Source: Hyphomicrobiales bacterium | GTDB taxonomy: Bacteria > Pseudomonadota > Alphaproteobacteria > Rhizobiales > Rhizobiaceae | NCBI GenBank assembly: GCA_900472925.1 | Contig: UCJU01000020.1 | Coordinates: 1-64,000 of the forward strand | Length of the DNA stretch: 64,000 bases | Reading direction: 5' to 3' | Shown here: one piece after another, positions 55,083 through 62,610 of the stretch | Position numbering within the stretch: position 1 is the stretch's first letter | Layout of the letters: every line of letters starts with the position of its first letter | Made by a program: the position numbers and the translations under genes | Notes under the pieces: model-generated | What the model was told of the DNA's origin: nothing | Seen by the model: the letters and a program-made list of their open reading frames with translations, nothing else | The model's database searches: none

Positions 55083-55130
55083 CCGCAATTGGCCGGAGGC
55101 CGTCTTCCGTATCGCGCCAATTGCGGTCAT
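55083..55130. repeat. 48-base repeat unit 1
   Basis: It shares GGCCGGAGGCCGTCTTCCG and ATCGCGCCAA..GCGGTCAT with the unit at 55732. Here the outer arms CCGCAATTGG and CCAATTGCGG are perfectly complementary, so it can form a long hairpin. The stop codon of the isochorismatase-like gene (minus strand) lies in its end GGTCAT. Confidence 0.8.
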
Positions 55131-55672
55131 TCAAGGGATGTTATGATTTCGGGGCTGTCGACAACATTGGCGAAATCCGATTTGAGATGGGCCATGGAGA
55201 CATCAAAGATCACGCGAGCCGACAGATTTTCATCGGGAAGGTCGAAGCCCAAGACGGCATCACGGACCACGATCATATTGAACCCAAGATCCGAGCCAAC
55301 TCTAACGGTCGTGTTAACACAGTAACCTGCAACGGCACCCGTGACGACAAGAGTGTCGATGCGATTGTCCCGGAGATAGTTTTCCATGTCGGTCGATGCG
55401 AAGGGCGATGATGTGCTTTTGACAAAAGCCGTTTCCCCACGAAGGGGTTCGAGTCCCGGTATCACCCGTTGTGCCGGTGCGCCTGGGTGCATAGGCGATG
55501 CCGGATTGGGGTCGCCATGATGAACATGGATGACGGTATCACCGTCCTTACGAAATTTCGCAGCCAACGCGGCGATCTTGACGGCAGCATCGCCATTGAC
55601 ATGATCCCGCCCTCCATCGAGGCGGTCTTGCGCGTACATCTGCATATCAATGACAACCAGAGCTTTTTTCAA
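55127..55672 (-). CDS. Isochorismatase-like cysteine hydrolase
   Basis: A 181-residue member of the isochorismatase superfamily. The triad is visible: Asp9 in LVVIDMQMYAQDR, a lysine in ETAFVKSTSSPFASTDM, and the nucleophile in VVTGAVAGYCVNTTVR. These proteins hydrolyse amides such as nicotinamide, or carbamates; the substrate here is open. Its stop codon TGA lies at the edge of a 48-base repeat (unit 1). The next minus-strand gene (at 55776) ends in the same way in unit 2, suggesting they arrived or rearranged together. Confidence 0.9.
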   Translation of the reverse strand: MKKALVVIDMQMYAQDRLDGGRDHVNGDAAVKIAALAAKFRKDGDTVIHVHHGDPNPASPMHPGAPAQRVIPGLEPLRGETAFVKSTSSPFASTDMENYLRDNRIDTLVVTGAVAGYCVNTTVRVGSDLGFNMIVVRDAVLGFDLPDENLSARVIFDVSMAHLKSDFANVVDSPEIITSLE

Positions 55673-55731
55673 AATGCTTGATCCTGTGGGGCTGCAAAGG
55701 CAATAATCTCGCCTATCATGTACTCAGATGT

Positions 55732-55779
55732 CGGCAAAGGGCCGGAGGCCGTCTTCCGCATCGCGCCAACAGCGGTCAT
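55732..55779. repeat. 48-base repeat unit 2
   Basis: A direct repeat of the unit at 55083, with the same 19-base core GGCCGGAGGCCGTCTTCCG and the same end GCGGTCAT. The outer arms are less complementary than in unit 1. The stop of the nucleotidyltransferase gene lies at the same place in the repeat. Confidence 0.8.
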
Positions 55780-56588
55780 GCCCAGCAGGCAGCCAGCGCC
55801 GCAAGATCATTCTTTAAGGGACGGCTTAGTTTGAACCGTTTATGCAAATGCATAACTTGGCCGCGATAAACCACCAATAGCCGACCAAGTGCGCCGAGGA
55901 TCATATCGGCATCATATTCGCAATAAGAACTCTTAAGGGCTTGGCATATATCCGGGCTAGATCGTCGGTCAAATTTAGCTATTACCGTGGTTTCAGGCGT
56001 TCGGTCGTTAAGCCAATCGTCCGACTTCATTATGTGTTGACGCAGTTCATCCAGCAAAGTCTGTGAGTAAAAGAGTTCTCCGCGCTTGGCTCGCCTGTAT
56101 GCCTCATGCGCTGCCGCTAGCCCCTTGCTTATGGAAAAATCGATGTCATCTGCTGTTACCGCAAAATTTAGATATTTGGAGTGATCAAGAAGGCCAGCGA
56201 CAATCTTTTCAGGATCGTGGTGAATGATCACAGGCAGCCGATACCATGGTGAAGGCATGAGCGCCGCAGCATCCAGATAGAATATATCGACTTTGTTGAA
56301 TAGGCGAAAATGCGAAACACAGTGACGAGCGCCCGGCATCCACTCATTGAACAGGAAGCCAGGCCATTGTTTCGGAAAGTCCTGACGATTCTCTACAAAC
56401 CAGTTATGGCGTTCATGACGTACGACAACGCGAAGGTCTATATCGGAGTAGGCGTCTGAATTGCCCGCTGCAAGTGAGCCGGAAACGAACAGGCCCAGCA
56501 CATTGGGATCAACACTAAAGTGTTCAATGGCTACCGAAAGCAATCGGTCTCTTGCCTCTGACAAAGCTGTTAGATCAAGGTTAGCCAT
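55776..56588 (-). CDS. Nucleotidyltransferase domain protein
   Basis: A 270-residue pol-beta-like nucleotidyltransferase. The motif GSLAAGNSDAYSDIDLRVVV (GS...DxD) is at about residue 37-56, and the C-terminal half is helical. The group includes aminoglycoside and lincosamide adenylyltransferases as well as proteins with unknown small-molecule targets; the overall sequence is not close enough to name a substrate. The ATG at 56588 begins MANLDLTALSE. The gene's 3' end lies in repeat unit 2, and its codons are more AT-rich than the surrounding ones. Confidence 0.85.
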   Translation of the reverse strand: MANLDLTALSEARDRLLSVAIEHFSVDPNVLGLFVSGSLAAGNSDAYSDIDLRVVVRHERHNWFVENRQDFPKQWPGFLFNEWMPGARHCVSHFRLFNKVDIFYLDAAALMPSPWYRLPVIIHHDPEKIVAGLLDHSKYLNFAVTADDIDFSISKGLAAAHEAYRRAKRGELFYSQTLLDELRQHIMKSDDWLNDRTPETTVIAKFDRRSSPDICQALKSSYCEYDADMILGALGRLLVVYRGQVMHLHKRFKLSRPLKNDLAALAACWA

Positions 56589-56697
56589 ACGCGATCCTAC
56601 CAAAAGACATGATGACGGCAACGGGCCAAATCCGGACTTTACGTTCAGCGCATCTTTTCCCCTCCGCTGAGCGTAAAACTAAGACCATAAATTGCCC

Positions 56698-57144
56698 TTA
56701 CGCCTTCACCAAATTCTCCTTCAGCGCATTCAAACGATCCCGCAACTGCCCCAACTCGTCCAGGCTGCACCCCGTCGCTTCACCAATGGAGCGCATGACG
56801 TAGGCGGCTTTTTTCTTCATGTCGGCACCTTCTGGTGTCAATGCGATCAGCACCTGACGTTCGTCCACCGTGCCACGCTTGCGGGTAATCATGCCCGCTT
56901 GTTCCAGACGCTTGAGAAGCGGCGAGAGCGTGCCGGAATCGAGGCCGAGCATTTCACCCAGTGTTTTGACGGTGGCCGTCTCCTTTTCCCACAGCGCCAT
57001 CAGTACCAGATATTGCGGGTAGGTCAGGCCCAGCGGGTCGAGCAGGGGTTTGTAGGCGCGGTTGAAGGCATGCGCTGCGCCGTAAAGCGCAAAACATATT
57101 TGCAGGTCGAGCCTCAGAAGGCCTTCCATCGTTCCGTCATCCAT
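56698..57144 (-). CDS. ohrR: Organic hydroperoxide sensor OhrR
   Basis: A 148-residue MarR-family repressor that senses organic hydroperoxides. The reactive cysteine is Cys17 in LDLQICFALYGAAH, and a second cysteine (TGCSLDEL) fits the two-cysteine class. The winged helix reads VKTLGEMLGLDSGTLSPLLKRLE with ERQVLIALTPEG. The ATG at 57144 follows GGAG. It is divergent from ohr with a 23-base dyad between, the classical ohrR-ohr layout, as studied in Agrobacterium tumefaciens. Confidence 0.95.
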   Translation of the reverse strand: MDDGTMEGLLRLDLQICFALYGAAHAFNRAYKPLLDPLGLTYPQYLVLMALWEKETATVKTLGEMLGLDSGTLSPLLKRLEQAGMITRKRGTVDERQVLIALTPEGADMKKKAAYVMRSIGEATGCSLDELGQLRDRLNALKENLVKA

Positions 57145-57266
57145 TGTGTGGGCTCCAAATATGCGGCTGGAGAGGGAACAATTTATCCCGTCACTCGGTT
57201 CCTGCCACATGCAAAAGGCAACGCAATCTTCCAAATTCTTATGCCAGAGATAGAAAAATATCTCAA

Positions 57267-57289
57267 TGTGCAAAATTATATTGCGCACA
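57267..57289. promoter_or_regulatory. OhrR operator
   Basis: A 23-base near-palindrome, TGTGCAAAATTATATTGCGCACA, in the gap between ohrR and ohr. Outer arms TGTGC and GCACA are perfect, and the AT-rich centre is typical for OhrR sites. Oxidised OhrR would release both divergent promoters. Confidence 0.8.
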
Positions 57290-57341
57290 ATTAAATTGTG
57301 AGCTATATGGGTGTCAACATCAACCGAAGGAAGTGAATGAC

Positions 57342-57764
57342 ATGGCTATTCTCTACACCACCCAGGCAAGTGCAACCGGCGGCCGTGCAGGCAACGCCAA
57401 GTCGGCAGACGGCGTTCTGGACGTCAAGCTGACAGTTCCGAAGGAACTGGGCGGCGACGGTGCAACTGGCACCAACCCCGAGCAGCTTTTTGCAGCTGGC
57501 TACTCTGCCTGCTTCCTCGGCGCACTGAAGAACGTCGCTGGCAAGGAAAAGGTCAAGATTCCTGAAGACACGACCGTGACGGCAAGCGTTGGCGTTGGCC
57601 CTCGGGATGACGGCACGGGCTTCGGCATCGACGTATCGCTGAAGGTCAACATCCCCGGCCTCGACAAGGCAACGGCTGAGGATCTGGTCAAGAAGGCGCA
57701 TATCGTTTGCCCTTACTCCCACGCGCTGCGCACCTCCACCGAGGTTCCAGTTTCCGTCGCTTAA
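57342..57764 (+). CDS. ohr: Organic hydroperoxide reductase Ohr
   Basis: A 140-residue thiol peroxidase that reduces organic hydroperoxides to alcohols. The two catalytic cysteines are in AAGYSACFLGAL and HIVCPYSHALR, and the conserved arginine lies in SATGGRAGNAKS. It is dimeric and cytoplasmic. The gene is divergent from ohrR and is followed by a hairpin terminator. Confidence 0.96.
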   Translation: MAILYTTQASATGGRAGNAKSADGVLDVKLTVPKELGGDGATGTNPEQLFAAGYSACFLGALKNVAGKEKVKIPEDTTVTASVGVGPRDDGTGFGIDVSLKVNIPGLDKATAEDLVKKAHIVCPYSHALRTSTEVPVSVA

Positions 57765-57790
57765 TCTCGTCCCCCGTGATTTTCGACACA

Positions 57791-57817
57791 GAAGGGCTGG
57801 CCATCGCCGGCCCTTCT
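57791..57817 (+). terminator. Terminator after ohr
   Basis: Arms GAAGGGC.GGC and GCC.GCCCTTC with a short loop, followed by TTGCTTT. Confidence 0.8.
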
Positions 57818-57867
57818 TGCTTTCAGAAGGAAATAGGCTATATTCTTTCCATGGAAAGGATACGTAG

Positions 57868-58251
57868 ATGAATATCCAGATAAAACCCGTTTCTGATCAC
57901 GCCGAGCAGGGCAGGGTCGTGACCAAGGCAGTTGTCTCGGCCGCAGAGCGGCTGGGCCTGAATGCGGCGCGCATTGCCGATATTCTCGGTGTCTCGGCGC
58001 CCACTGTATCGCGCATGAAGCGGCTTGATTTCATTCTTGAGCCGAATAGCAAAGCCTTCGAGCTTTCCGTCTTGTTGATACGCGTCTTCCGCTCGCTCGA
58101 TGCTATCGTCGGTGGAGATGAAACAGCGGCGCGCGCATGGCTGCGCAATCACAACGATGCGCTCGCAGCTGTGCCTGCAGAAAAACTCACAACGATCACT
58201 GGATTGCTCGATGTCCTTGCCTATCTGGACGCCCGACGCGCTCCAATCTGA
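57868..58251 (+). CDS. Antitoxin of Xre/MbcA/ParS family
   Basis: A 127-residue protein with an HTH segment (about 20-55: VVTKAVVSAAERLGLNAARIADILGVSAPTVSRMKR) and the C-terminal DUF2384-type toxin-binding domain (AFELSVLLIRVFRSLDAIVGGDETAARAWLRNHNDAL). This is the antitoxin partner of RES toxins, as with MbcA-MbcT. It overlaps the toxin start by 41 bases. The antitoxin would repress its own operon through the HTH. Confidence 0.92.
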   Translation: MNIQIKPVSDHAEQGRVVTKAVVSAAERLGLNAARIADILGVSAPTVSRMKRLDFILEPNSKAFELSVLLIRVFRSLDAIVGGDETAARAWLRNHNDALAAVPAEKLTTITGLLDVLAYLDARRAPI

Positions 58252-58975
58252 AAAGCGCGCCGTATCAGGTCCTTGGTGGCGGCTTGTGGAGGCGCAACAT
58301 CAGGTCTCCACCATGAAGCTTGTAGATACCGTGGAGGAGCAATCCCTGCTGGAAGATATTCTGGAGGGAAGCAAACGTCGCTTTCCGCCGGAGTGCGCAG
58401 GTCTCGATTATTTGCTGGCCACACCCTTTCGTTATGACGCCGCCTATCCCTATGGTTCGCGCTTCCGCCGGGCAGGGTGGAGCAAGGGCGTCTACTATGC
58501 CGCCAAAAGTGTAGAGACGGCGCTGGCCGAAATGGCATTCTACCGCCTGCTGTTCTACGCGGAATCGCCAGCCACGCCGCTGCCCGGCAACGCGGCTGAG
58601 TACACTGCCTTTTCAGCCGAGATAGTGACGCCTTCCGCCATCGATCTCACGACGCCACCTCTATCCGCAGATAAAGCCATCTGGACCCATCCAACCGACT
58701 ATGAGGCGTGTCAGGCGCTTGCCGACACGGCACGCGCGGCGGACGTCGAAGCTATCCTCTACCAATCCGTTCGCGATCCCGAGGGTGGGCTGAATATAGC
58801 GGTTCTCTTTCCACGTGCTTTTGCAAGAAAACAGCCCGTGGAGCGGATCAACTGGCGCATTCGGCTGGCCAAAACCGGTATTCAGGCGCTGTGCGAATTT
58901 CCCATGCGGCGCATCGGTTTTGCGGTGGAGGATTTTGCTGGAGACCCGCGCATTGCGGCGTTGTTGCGGGGGTAG
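58211..58975 (+). CDS. RES-domain toxin
   Basis: A 254-residue toxin of the RES group, named for conserved R, E and S residues. Candidates are Arg in RFPPECAGLDYLLATPFRY, Glu in ALAEMAFYRL, and Ser in LYQSVRDPEGGLNIAV. Members such as MbcT degrade NAD+ by phosphorolysis and cause growth arrest. The ATG at 58211 lies inside the antitoxin gene, giving tight coupling. The length is above the about 190-220 residues of most RES toxins because of an N-terminal addition. Confidence 0.92.
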   Translation: MSLPIWTPDALQSEKRAVSGPWWRLVEAQHQVSTMKLVDTVEEQSLLEDILEGSKRRFPPECAGLDYLLATPFRYDAAYPYGSRFRRAGWSKGVYYAAKSVETALAEMAFYRLLFYAESPATPLPGNAAEYTAFSAEIVTPSAIDLTTPPLSADKAIWTHPTDYEACQALADTARAADVEAILYQSVRDPEGGLNIAVLFPRAFARKQPVERINWRIRLAKTGIQALCEFPMRRIGFAVEDFAGDPRIAALLRG

Positions 58976-58985
58976 GTTCGGGCCT

Positions 58986-59432
58986 TTACCCCAAATCCAC
59001 AAGGTCCCGCCGCAGCCGGTCCGCATCTCCACTTTCGATCTGCGCCTCGACCTCGCCATGCGTGCGTGTCCAGATGGGAACGGCGGAGGCAAGCACGGCC
59101 ATGCCTTCCGGCGTCAGTTTCAGCCGCTTGCCGCGCTTGTCTTTCGGGTCGGGTTCGACGCAGAGAAGGCCGCGCTTCTGCAATGGTTTCAACGCCGCCG
59201 TCAGTGTCGTGCGGTCCATGGCCAGAAGGTTCGCAACCGGCCCCATGTGCGGCGGCTCGGGGCGGTTGAGGGACATCAGCAGCGAAAATTGTCCATTCGT
59301 TAGACCCACCGGCTTCAATGCAATGTCGAAACGGCGCGCCAAGGCGCGCGCTGCCCGCTGTGCATGCAGGCACAGGCAGGTGTCGCGGACCAGAAGTGTG
59401 GTTGAAAAAGGAATCACCGCTGTATTTGACAT
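58986..59432 (-). CDS. MarR family regulator
   Basis: A 148-residue winged-helix regulator: FDIALKPVGLTNGQFSLLMSLNR, VANLLAMDRTTLTAALKPLQKRGLLCVEPDPKDKRGKRLKLTPEG. The ATG at 59432 is chosen because the upstream TTG has no site. It is divergent from the DUF899-DUF1579-VOC operon, with the dyad ATGTTGATATCAACGT between them. It has several cysteines at residues 20-25 (DTCLCLH), possibly redox-responsive. The ligand is unknown. Confidence 0.9.
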   Translation of the reverse strand: MSNTAVIPFSTTLLVRDTCLCLHAQRAARALARRFDIALKPVGLTNGQFSLLMSLNRPEPPHMGPVANLLAMDRTTLTAALKPLQKRGLLCVEPDPKDKRGKRLKLTPEGMAVLASAVPIWTRTHGEVEAQIESGDADRLRRDLVDLG

Positions 59433-59441
59433 AGGCAATAT

Positions 59442-59457
59442 ATGTTGATATCAACGT
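59442..59457. promoter_or_regulatory. Candidate MarR operator
   Basis: A 16-base dyad ATGTTGATATCAACGT with 7 of 8 paired positions, next to the MarR start and in the shared promoter region of the divergent operon. Confidence 0.65.
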
Positions 59458-59566
59458 AATTAGTCAAGCAAATTCATTTTGATGGTAATGGGGTAGGGCG
59501 TCAGCCAACCCGCAACCCTGAAAGACGCTTTGCTTGTGCAGCTGTAAGATCGAGGAGGACTAGATC

Positions 59567-60295
59567 ATGCCGCATGCTGTCGTTTCCAAAGAGGAGTGGC
59601 TGGAGGCCCGCAAGGCGCTTCTGGCGCAGGAAAAAGAACTCACCCGCGCCCGTGACCGCTTGAACGAAGCGCGCCGCGCATTGCCGTGGGAGCCGGTGAC
59701 GAAGGACTATATCTTCGACACCGCTTCAGGCCCCCAATCGCTAGGCGAGCTGTTGGGCACGTGCAGCCAACTCATCGTCTACCACTTCATGCTCGCGCCG
59801 GATTGGGAAGAGGGCTGTGTCGGCTGCTCCTTCTTTGCCGACCATGTGGATGGGGCAATGGCGCATCTGAAAGCGGGCGATGTCGCCTTCGTCGCCGCAT
59901 CCCGCGCGCCGCTGGACAAGATTGAGGCGTACAAGGCCCGAATGGGCTGGAAATTCCCCTGGGTGTCAGCGCAGGACAGCGATTTCAATTACGACTATCA
60001 GGCTTCGTTTCGCGATGAGGACGTCGCCTCCGGCACCATCCAGTACAATTACACAAACATGCCCGCCATGGGCGATCTGAAGGACCTGCACGGCACCAGC
60101 GTCTTTGTGAAAGACAGGGATGGCAAGGTCTTCCATACCTATTCCACCTATGCCCGCGGTGCGGAGCAAACGCTGACGACACTGATGCTGCTGGACCTCG
60201 TGCCCAAGGGCCGCAACGAGGAGGGCACCATGAACTGGGTGCGCCGCCACGACCAGTATGAGGACGCGCCGAAGGCCAGCACCTGCTGCCACTAA
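59567..60295 (+). CDS. DUF899 thioredoxin-like protein
   Basis: A 242-residue protein of the DUF899 family. The start VSKEEWLEARKALLAQEKELTRARDRL is the family N-terminus; YHFMLAPDWEEGCVGCSFFADH contains a CxxC-like pair, and FPWVSAQDSDFNYDYQ is a second block. The fold is thioredoxin-like, and a role as a peroxiredoxin- or disulfide-handling protein is possible but unproven. The ATG at 59567 follows GAGGAGG. It is the first gene of the DUF899-DUF1579-VOC operon controlled by the MarR protein. Confidence 0.9.
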   Translation: MPHAVVSKEEWLEARKALLAQEKELTRARDRLNEARRALPWEPVTKDYIFDTASGPQSLGELLGTCSQLIVYHFMLAPDWEEGCVGCSFFADHVDGAMAHLKAGDVAFVAASRAPLDKIEAYKARMGWKFPWVSAQDSDFNYDYQASFRDEDVASGTIQYNYTNMPAMGDLKDLHGTSVFVKDRDGKVFHTYSTYARGAEQTLTTLMLLDLVPKGRNEEGTMNWVRRHDQYEDAPKASTCCH

Positions 60296-60316
60296 ATTCC
60301 AAGGGAGGAGAGACCA

Positions 60317-60802
60317 ATGGAAAGCGCAAAGCCGCAAAAGGAGCACGCATTTCTGGAGCGCCTCGTGGGCGACTGGGAGATGGTGTCCAGCACGGGCTAT
60401 GAGGACTACGATCCAAACGAACCCCAGCAGCGGTTTACAGAAACCATCCGCTCCGTCGGCGGGCTCTGGATCGCCAGCGACGGCAAGGGCAAAATGCCGG
60501 ATGGAACGCCGATGGAGGCGATCATCACGCTGGGTTTCGACCCCGCCAAAGGCCATTTTGTCGGTTCGTGGATCGGCTCGATGATGACGACGCTCTGGGT
60601 CTACAAGGGCTGGCTGGAACCGGATGGCAAGACGCTGGTGCTGGAAGCACAAGGCCCGAAATTCGATGGCAGCGGCGAAATCGCCACCTATCATGACATC
60701 ATAACGTTGCACGACGATAACAATCGCACCTTCTCCGGCAGCGTGTTGCAGCCGGATGGAAGCTTCAAGCAATTCATGTCGTCGCAATTCCGCCGCGTCT
60801 AA
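60317..60802 (+). CDS. DUF1579 family protein
   Basis: A 161-residue protein of DUF1579 (HAFLERLVGDWEMVSSTGYEDYDPNEPQQRF, GLWIASDGKGKMPDGTPMEAIITLGFDPAKGHFVGSWIGSMMTTLW, ending TFSGSVLQPDGSFKQFMSSQF). It has a lipocalin-like beta-rich pattern. Its activity is unknown. It is 21 bases after the DUF899 gene and shares its strand, with GGGAGG as ribosome site. In many proteobacteria this gene is paired with DUF899 and VOC proteins. Confidence 0.88.
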   Translation: MESAKPQKEHAFLERLVGDWEMVSSTGYEDYDPNEPQQRFTETIRSVGGLWIASDGKGKMPDGTPMEAIITLGFDPAKGHFVGSWIGSMMTTLWVYKGWLEPDGKTLVLEAQGPKFDGSGEIATYHDIITLHDDNNRTFSGSVLQPDGSFKQFMSSQFRRV

Positions 60803-60817
60803 AAAGGGAAAAAAGCA

Positions 60818-61597
60818 ATGTCGGATACCCATGGAAAATTCATCTGGGCAGAATTGATGACGCCAAACAAGGACGCAGCAGGACGCTTTTACAGCCACGT
60901 CGTCGGCTGGGACGTCAAGGATTTCGGCTCACCGGAGATGGGCTACGAGATTTTCGAGGCCAATGGCATGGGCATCGGCGGTATGATGGAACTGACCGAC
61001 GAGCACAAAGGCGAGGGCATTCCCCCGAACTGGACGCGTTATGTCACCGTCGATCACGTGGATGCCACGGCAAAACGCTTCGAAGAGAAAGGCGGCAAGA
61101 TCATGCGCCCGCCCAGCGACATCCCGGAAGTTGGCCGCTTCGCCGTTGTAACGGACCCATCGGGCGCGGTGCTCTGCATCATGAAGCCGCTGCCGATGGA
61201 CAGCAGCGGCTTTCCCGAGGACGTCCACACGCTGAACGGTCATGTCGGCTGGAATGAACTGTTCACCGATGATGTGGATAGCGCCATGGCATTCTACGGC
61301 GATGTCTTCGGCTGGACCATGGACCATGATTTCGACATGGGCGAAATGGGCCCGTATCGCATGTTCGCCCATAAGGGCAAAACCATCGGCGGCATGATGA
61401 AGCGCCCACCGCAGGTACCCGTCTGCCACTGGGCCTATTATTTCAACGTCGATGGTATCGACGATGCCATCACCCGCGTCAGCACCGGCGGCGGCAAGGT
61501 CGTCAACGGCCCGATGCCGGTTCCGGGTGATAGCTGGATCGTCAATTGCCAAGACCCGCAGGGTGCGTATTTCTCGCTGGTTTCGCAGCGGAAGTGA
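60818..61597 (+). CDS. VOC family protein with two domains
   Basis: A 259-residue protein with two VOC (glyoxalase/bleomycin-resistance) domains, about 8-125 (GKFIWAELMTPNKDAAGRFYSHVVGWDVKDF) and about 135-255 (VGWNELFTDDVDSAMAFYGDVFGWTMDHDF). Each has the alternating His/Glu pattern that binds a metal or hydrophobic ligand. The reaction is not known. It is the third gene of the MarR-controlled operon and overlaps the convergent LysR gene by 56 bases. Confidence 0.92.
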   Translation: MSDTHGKFIWAELMTPNKDAAGRFYSHVVGWDVKDFGSPEMGYEIFEANGMGIGGMMELTDEHKGEGIPPNWTRYVTVDHVDATAKRFEEKGGKIMRPPSDIPEVGRFAVVTDPSGAVLCIMKPLPMDSSGFPEDVHTLNGHVGWNELFTDDVDSAMAFYGDVFGWTMDHDFDMGEMGPYRMFAHKGKTIGGMMKRPPQVPVCHWAYYFNVDGIDDAITRVSTGGGKVVNGPMPVPGDSWIVNCQDPQGAYFSLVSQRK

Positions 61598-62489
61598 GAC
61601 CCCTCGGCAATCTCACATGATCGATAAAGGCCCGCAACTTGGGGGCCAGATTGCGGCGGCTGGGATAGTAGAGGTAGAAGCCCGCAAAGCTTGGGCAATA
61701 GTCTTCCAGCATCGGCACCAGCTGCCTGCGCTCGATATAGGGGCGGAAGGTTTCTTCCATTCCGAAGGTGATGCCCGCGCCTGCGCAGGCGAGCTTGACC
61801 ATCAGCTGCATGTCGTTGGTCGTGAATTCGGGTTGAACCGCAACGGCGAATTCGCGGTCGTTTTCTGTAAATTCCCAGCGATAGGGTGCCACGCCGGGGC
61901 GGGGACGCCAGCCGATGCAGCTGTGGTCGATCAATTCAGCCGGGTGTGATGGCACACCGTGCCTATCCCGATAGGCAGGCGAGCAGACAGGAAGCTGGCG
62001 CTGTTCGACGGAGACGGGAACCGCGATCATATCCTGCGCGATCAACTCGCCCAGCCGCACGCCAGCATCATATTGCTCGGCAACGATATCGAATTCCTCA
62101 TCGGTGACGACAATATCCAGTTGGACCTCGGGATGAGCAGCCGCGAAACTGGCCAGCAGCGGGCCGGCGAGAAAGCGTTCGGCAATTGAGGAAACGGCCA
62201 ACCGCAATTGGCCGCGCACGGCGCCGCCCAACGAGGACGTGGCCAGCGCCGCCTGCGCCAGATTGGCTATAGAAGGCGACACGTCAGCATAAAGCCTCTG
62301 TCCGGCTTCGGTGAGACTGACACTGCGCGTCGTGCGCTGCACCAGCGCGATGCCCATCATCTCCTCCAGCTTGCGTATGGTCTGGCTGACGGCGGAGCGG
62401 GTGACGCCCAGACGATCAGCCGCGGCGCGAAAATTCCGCTCCTCGGCCACCATACAGAAAATCGAGAGCGCATTGAGATCGATATTCAT
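61542..62489 (-). CDS. LysR family transcriptional regulator
   Basis: A 315-residue LysR protein. The N-terminal HTH reads NALSIFCMVAEERNFRAAADRLGVTRSAVSQTIRKLEEMMGIALVQRTTRSVSLTEAG, followed by the LysR effector-binding domain (VRGQLRLAVSSIAERFLAGPLL...). It is divergent from the SDR gene, which is its likely target, as usual for the family. The ligand is unknown. A small dyad TAGAA-T-TTCTA lies at 62494-62504 in front of it. Confidence 0.93.
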   Translation of the reverse strand: MNIDLNALSIFCMVAEERNFRAAADRLGVTRSAVSQTIRKLEEMMGIALVQRTTRSVSLTEAGQRLYADVSPSIANLAQAALATSSLGGAVRGQLRLAVSSIAERFLAGPLLASFAAAHPEVQLDIVVTDEEFDIVAEQYDAGVRLGELIAQDMIAVPVSVEQRQLPVCSPAYRDRHGVPSHPAELIDHSCIGWRPRPGVAPYRWEFTENDREFAVAVQPEFTTNDMQLMVKLACAGAGITFGMEETFRPYIERRQLVPMLEDYCPSFAGFYLYYPSRRNLAPKLRAFIDHVRLPRGLTSAAKPARNTHPAGLGN

Positions 62490-62493
62490 TGGT

Positions 62494-62504
62494 TAGAATT
62501 TCTA
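62494..62504. promoter_or_regulatory. Small dyad near the LysR start
   Basis: TAGAATTTCTA, a 5-base perfect dyad with one central base, lying just upstream of the LysR start in the shared 121-base region with the SDR gene. It fits the T-rich, A-rich LysR-type box but is short. Confidence 0.35.
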
Positions 62505-62610
62505 TCCATTGACGTTAATATTGAGGCAGTTATCACGACAATGGCAGTGAATTATCTTCTCCGCAACAGCGCCGCCCGAGACAGGCGGGCTGAAAAACAG
62601 GAGAAACATC

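Noticed and set aside
55083-55779. Integron attC sites at the ends of the two minus-strand genes
   Set aside because: The repeats are palindromic and at gene ends, but the GTTRRRY and RYYYAAC core boxes are missing and no integrase gene is seen. I keep them as REP-like repeats.
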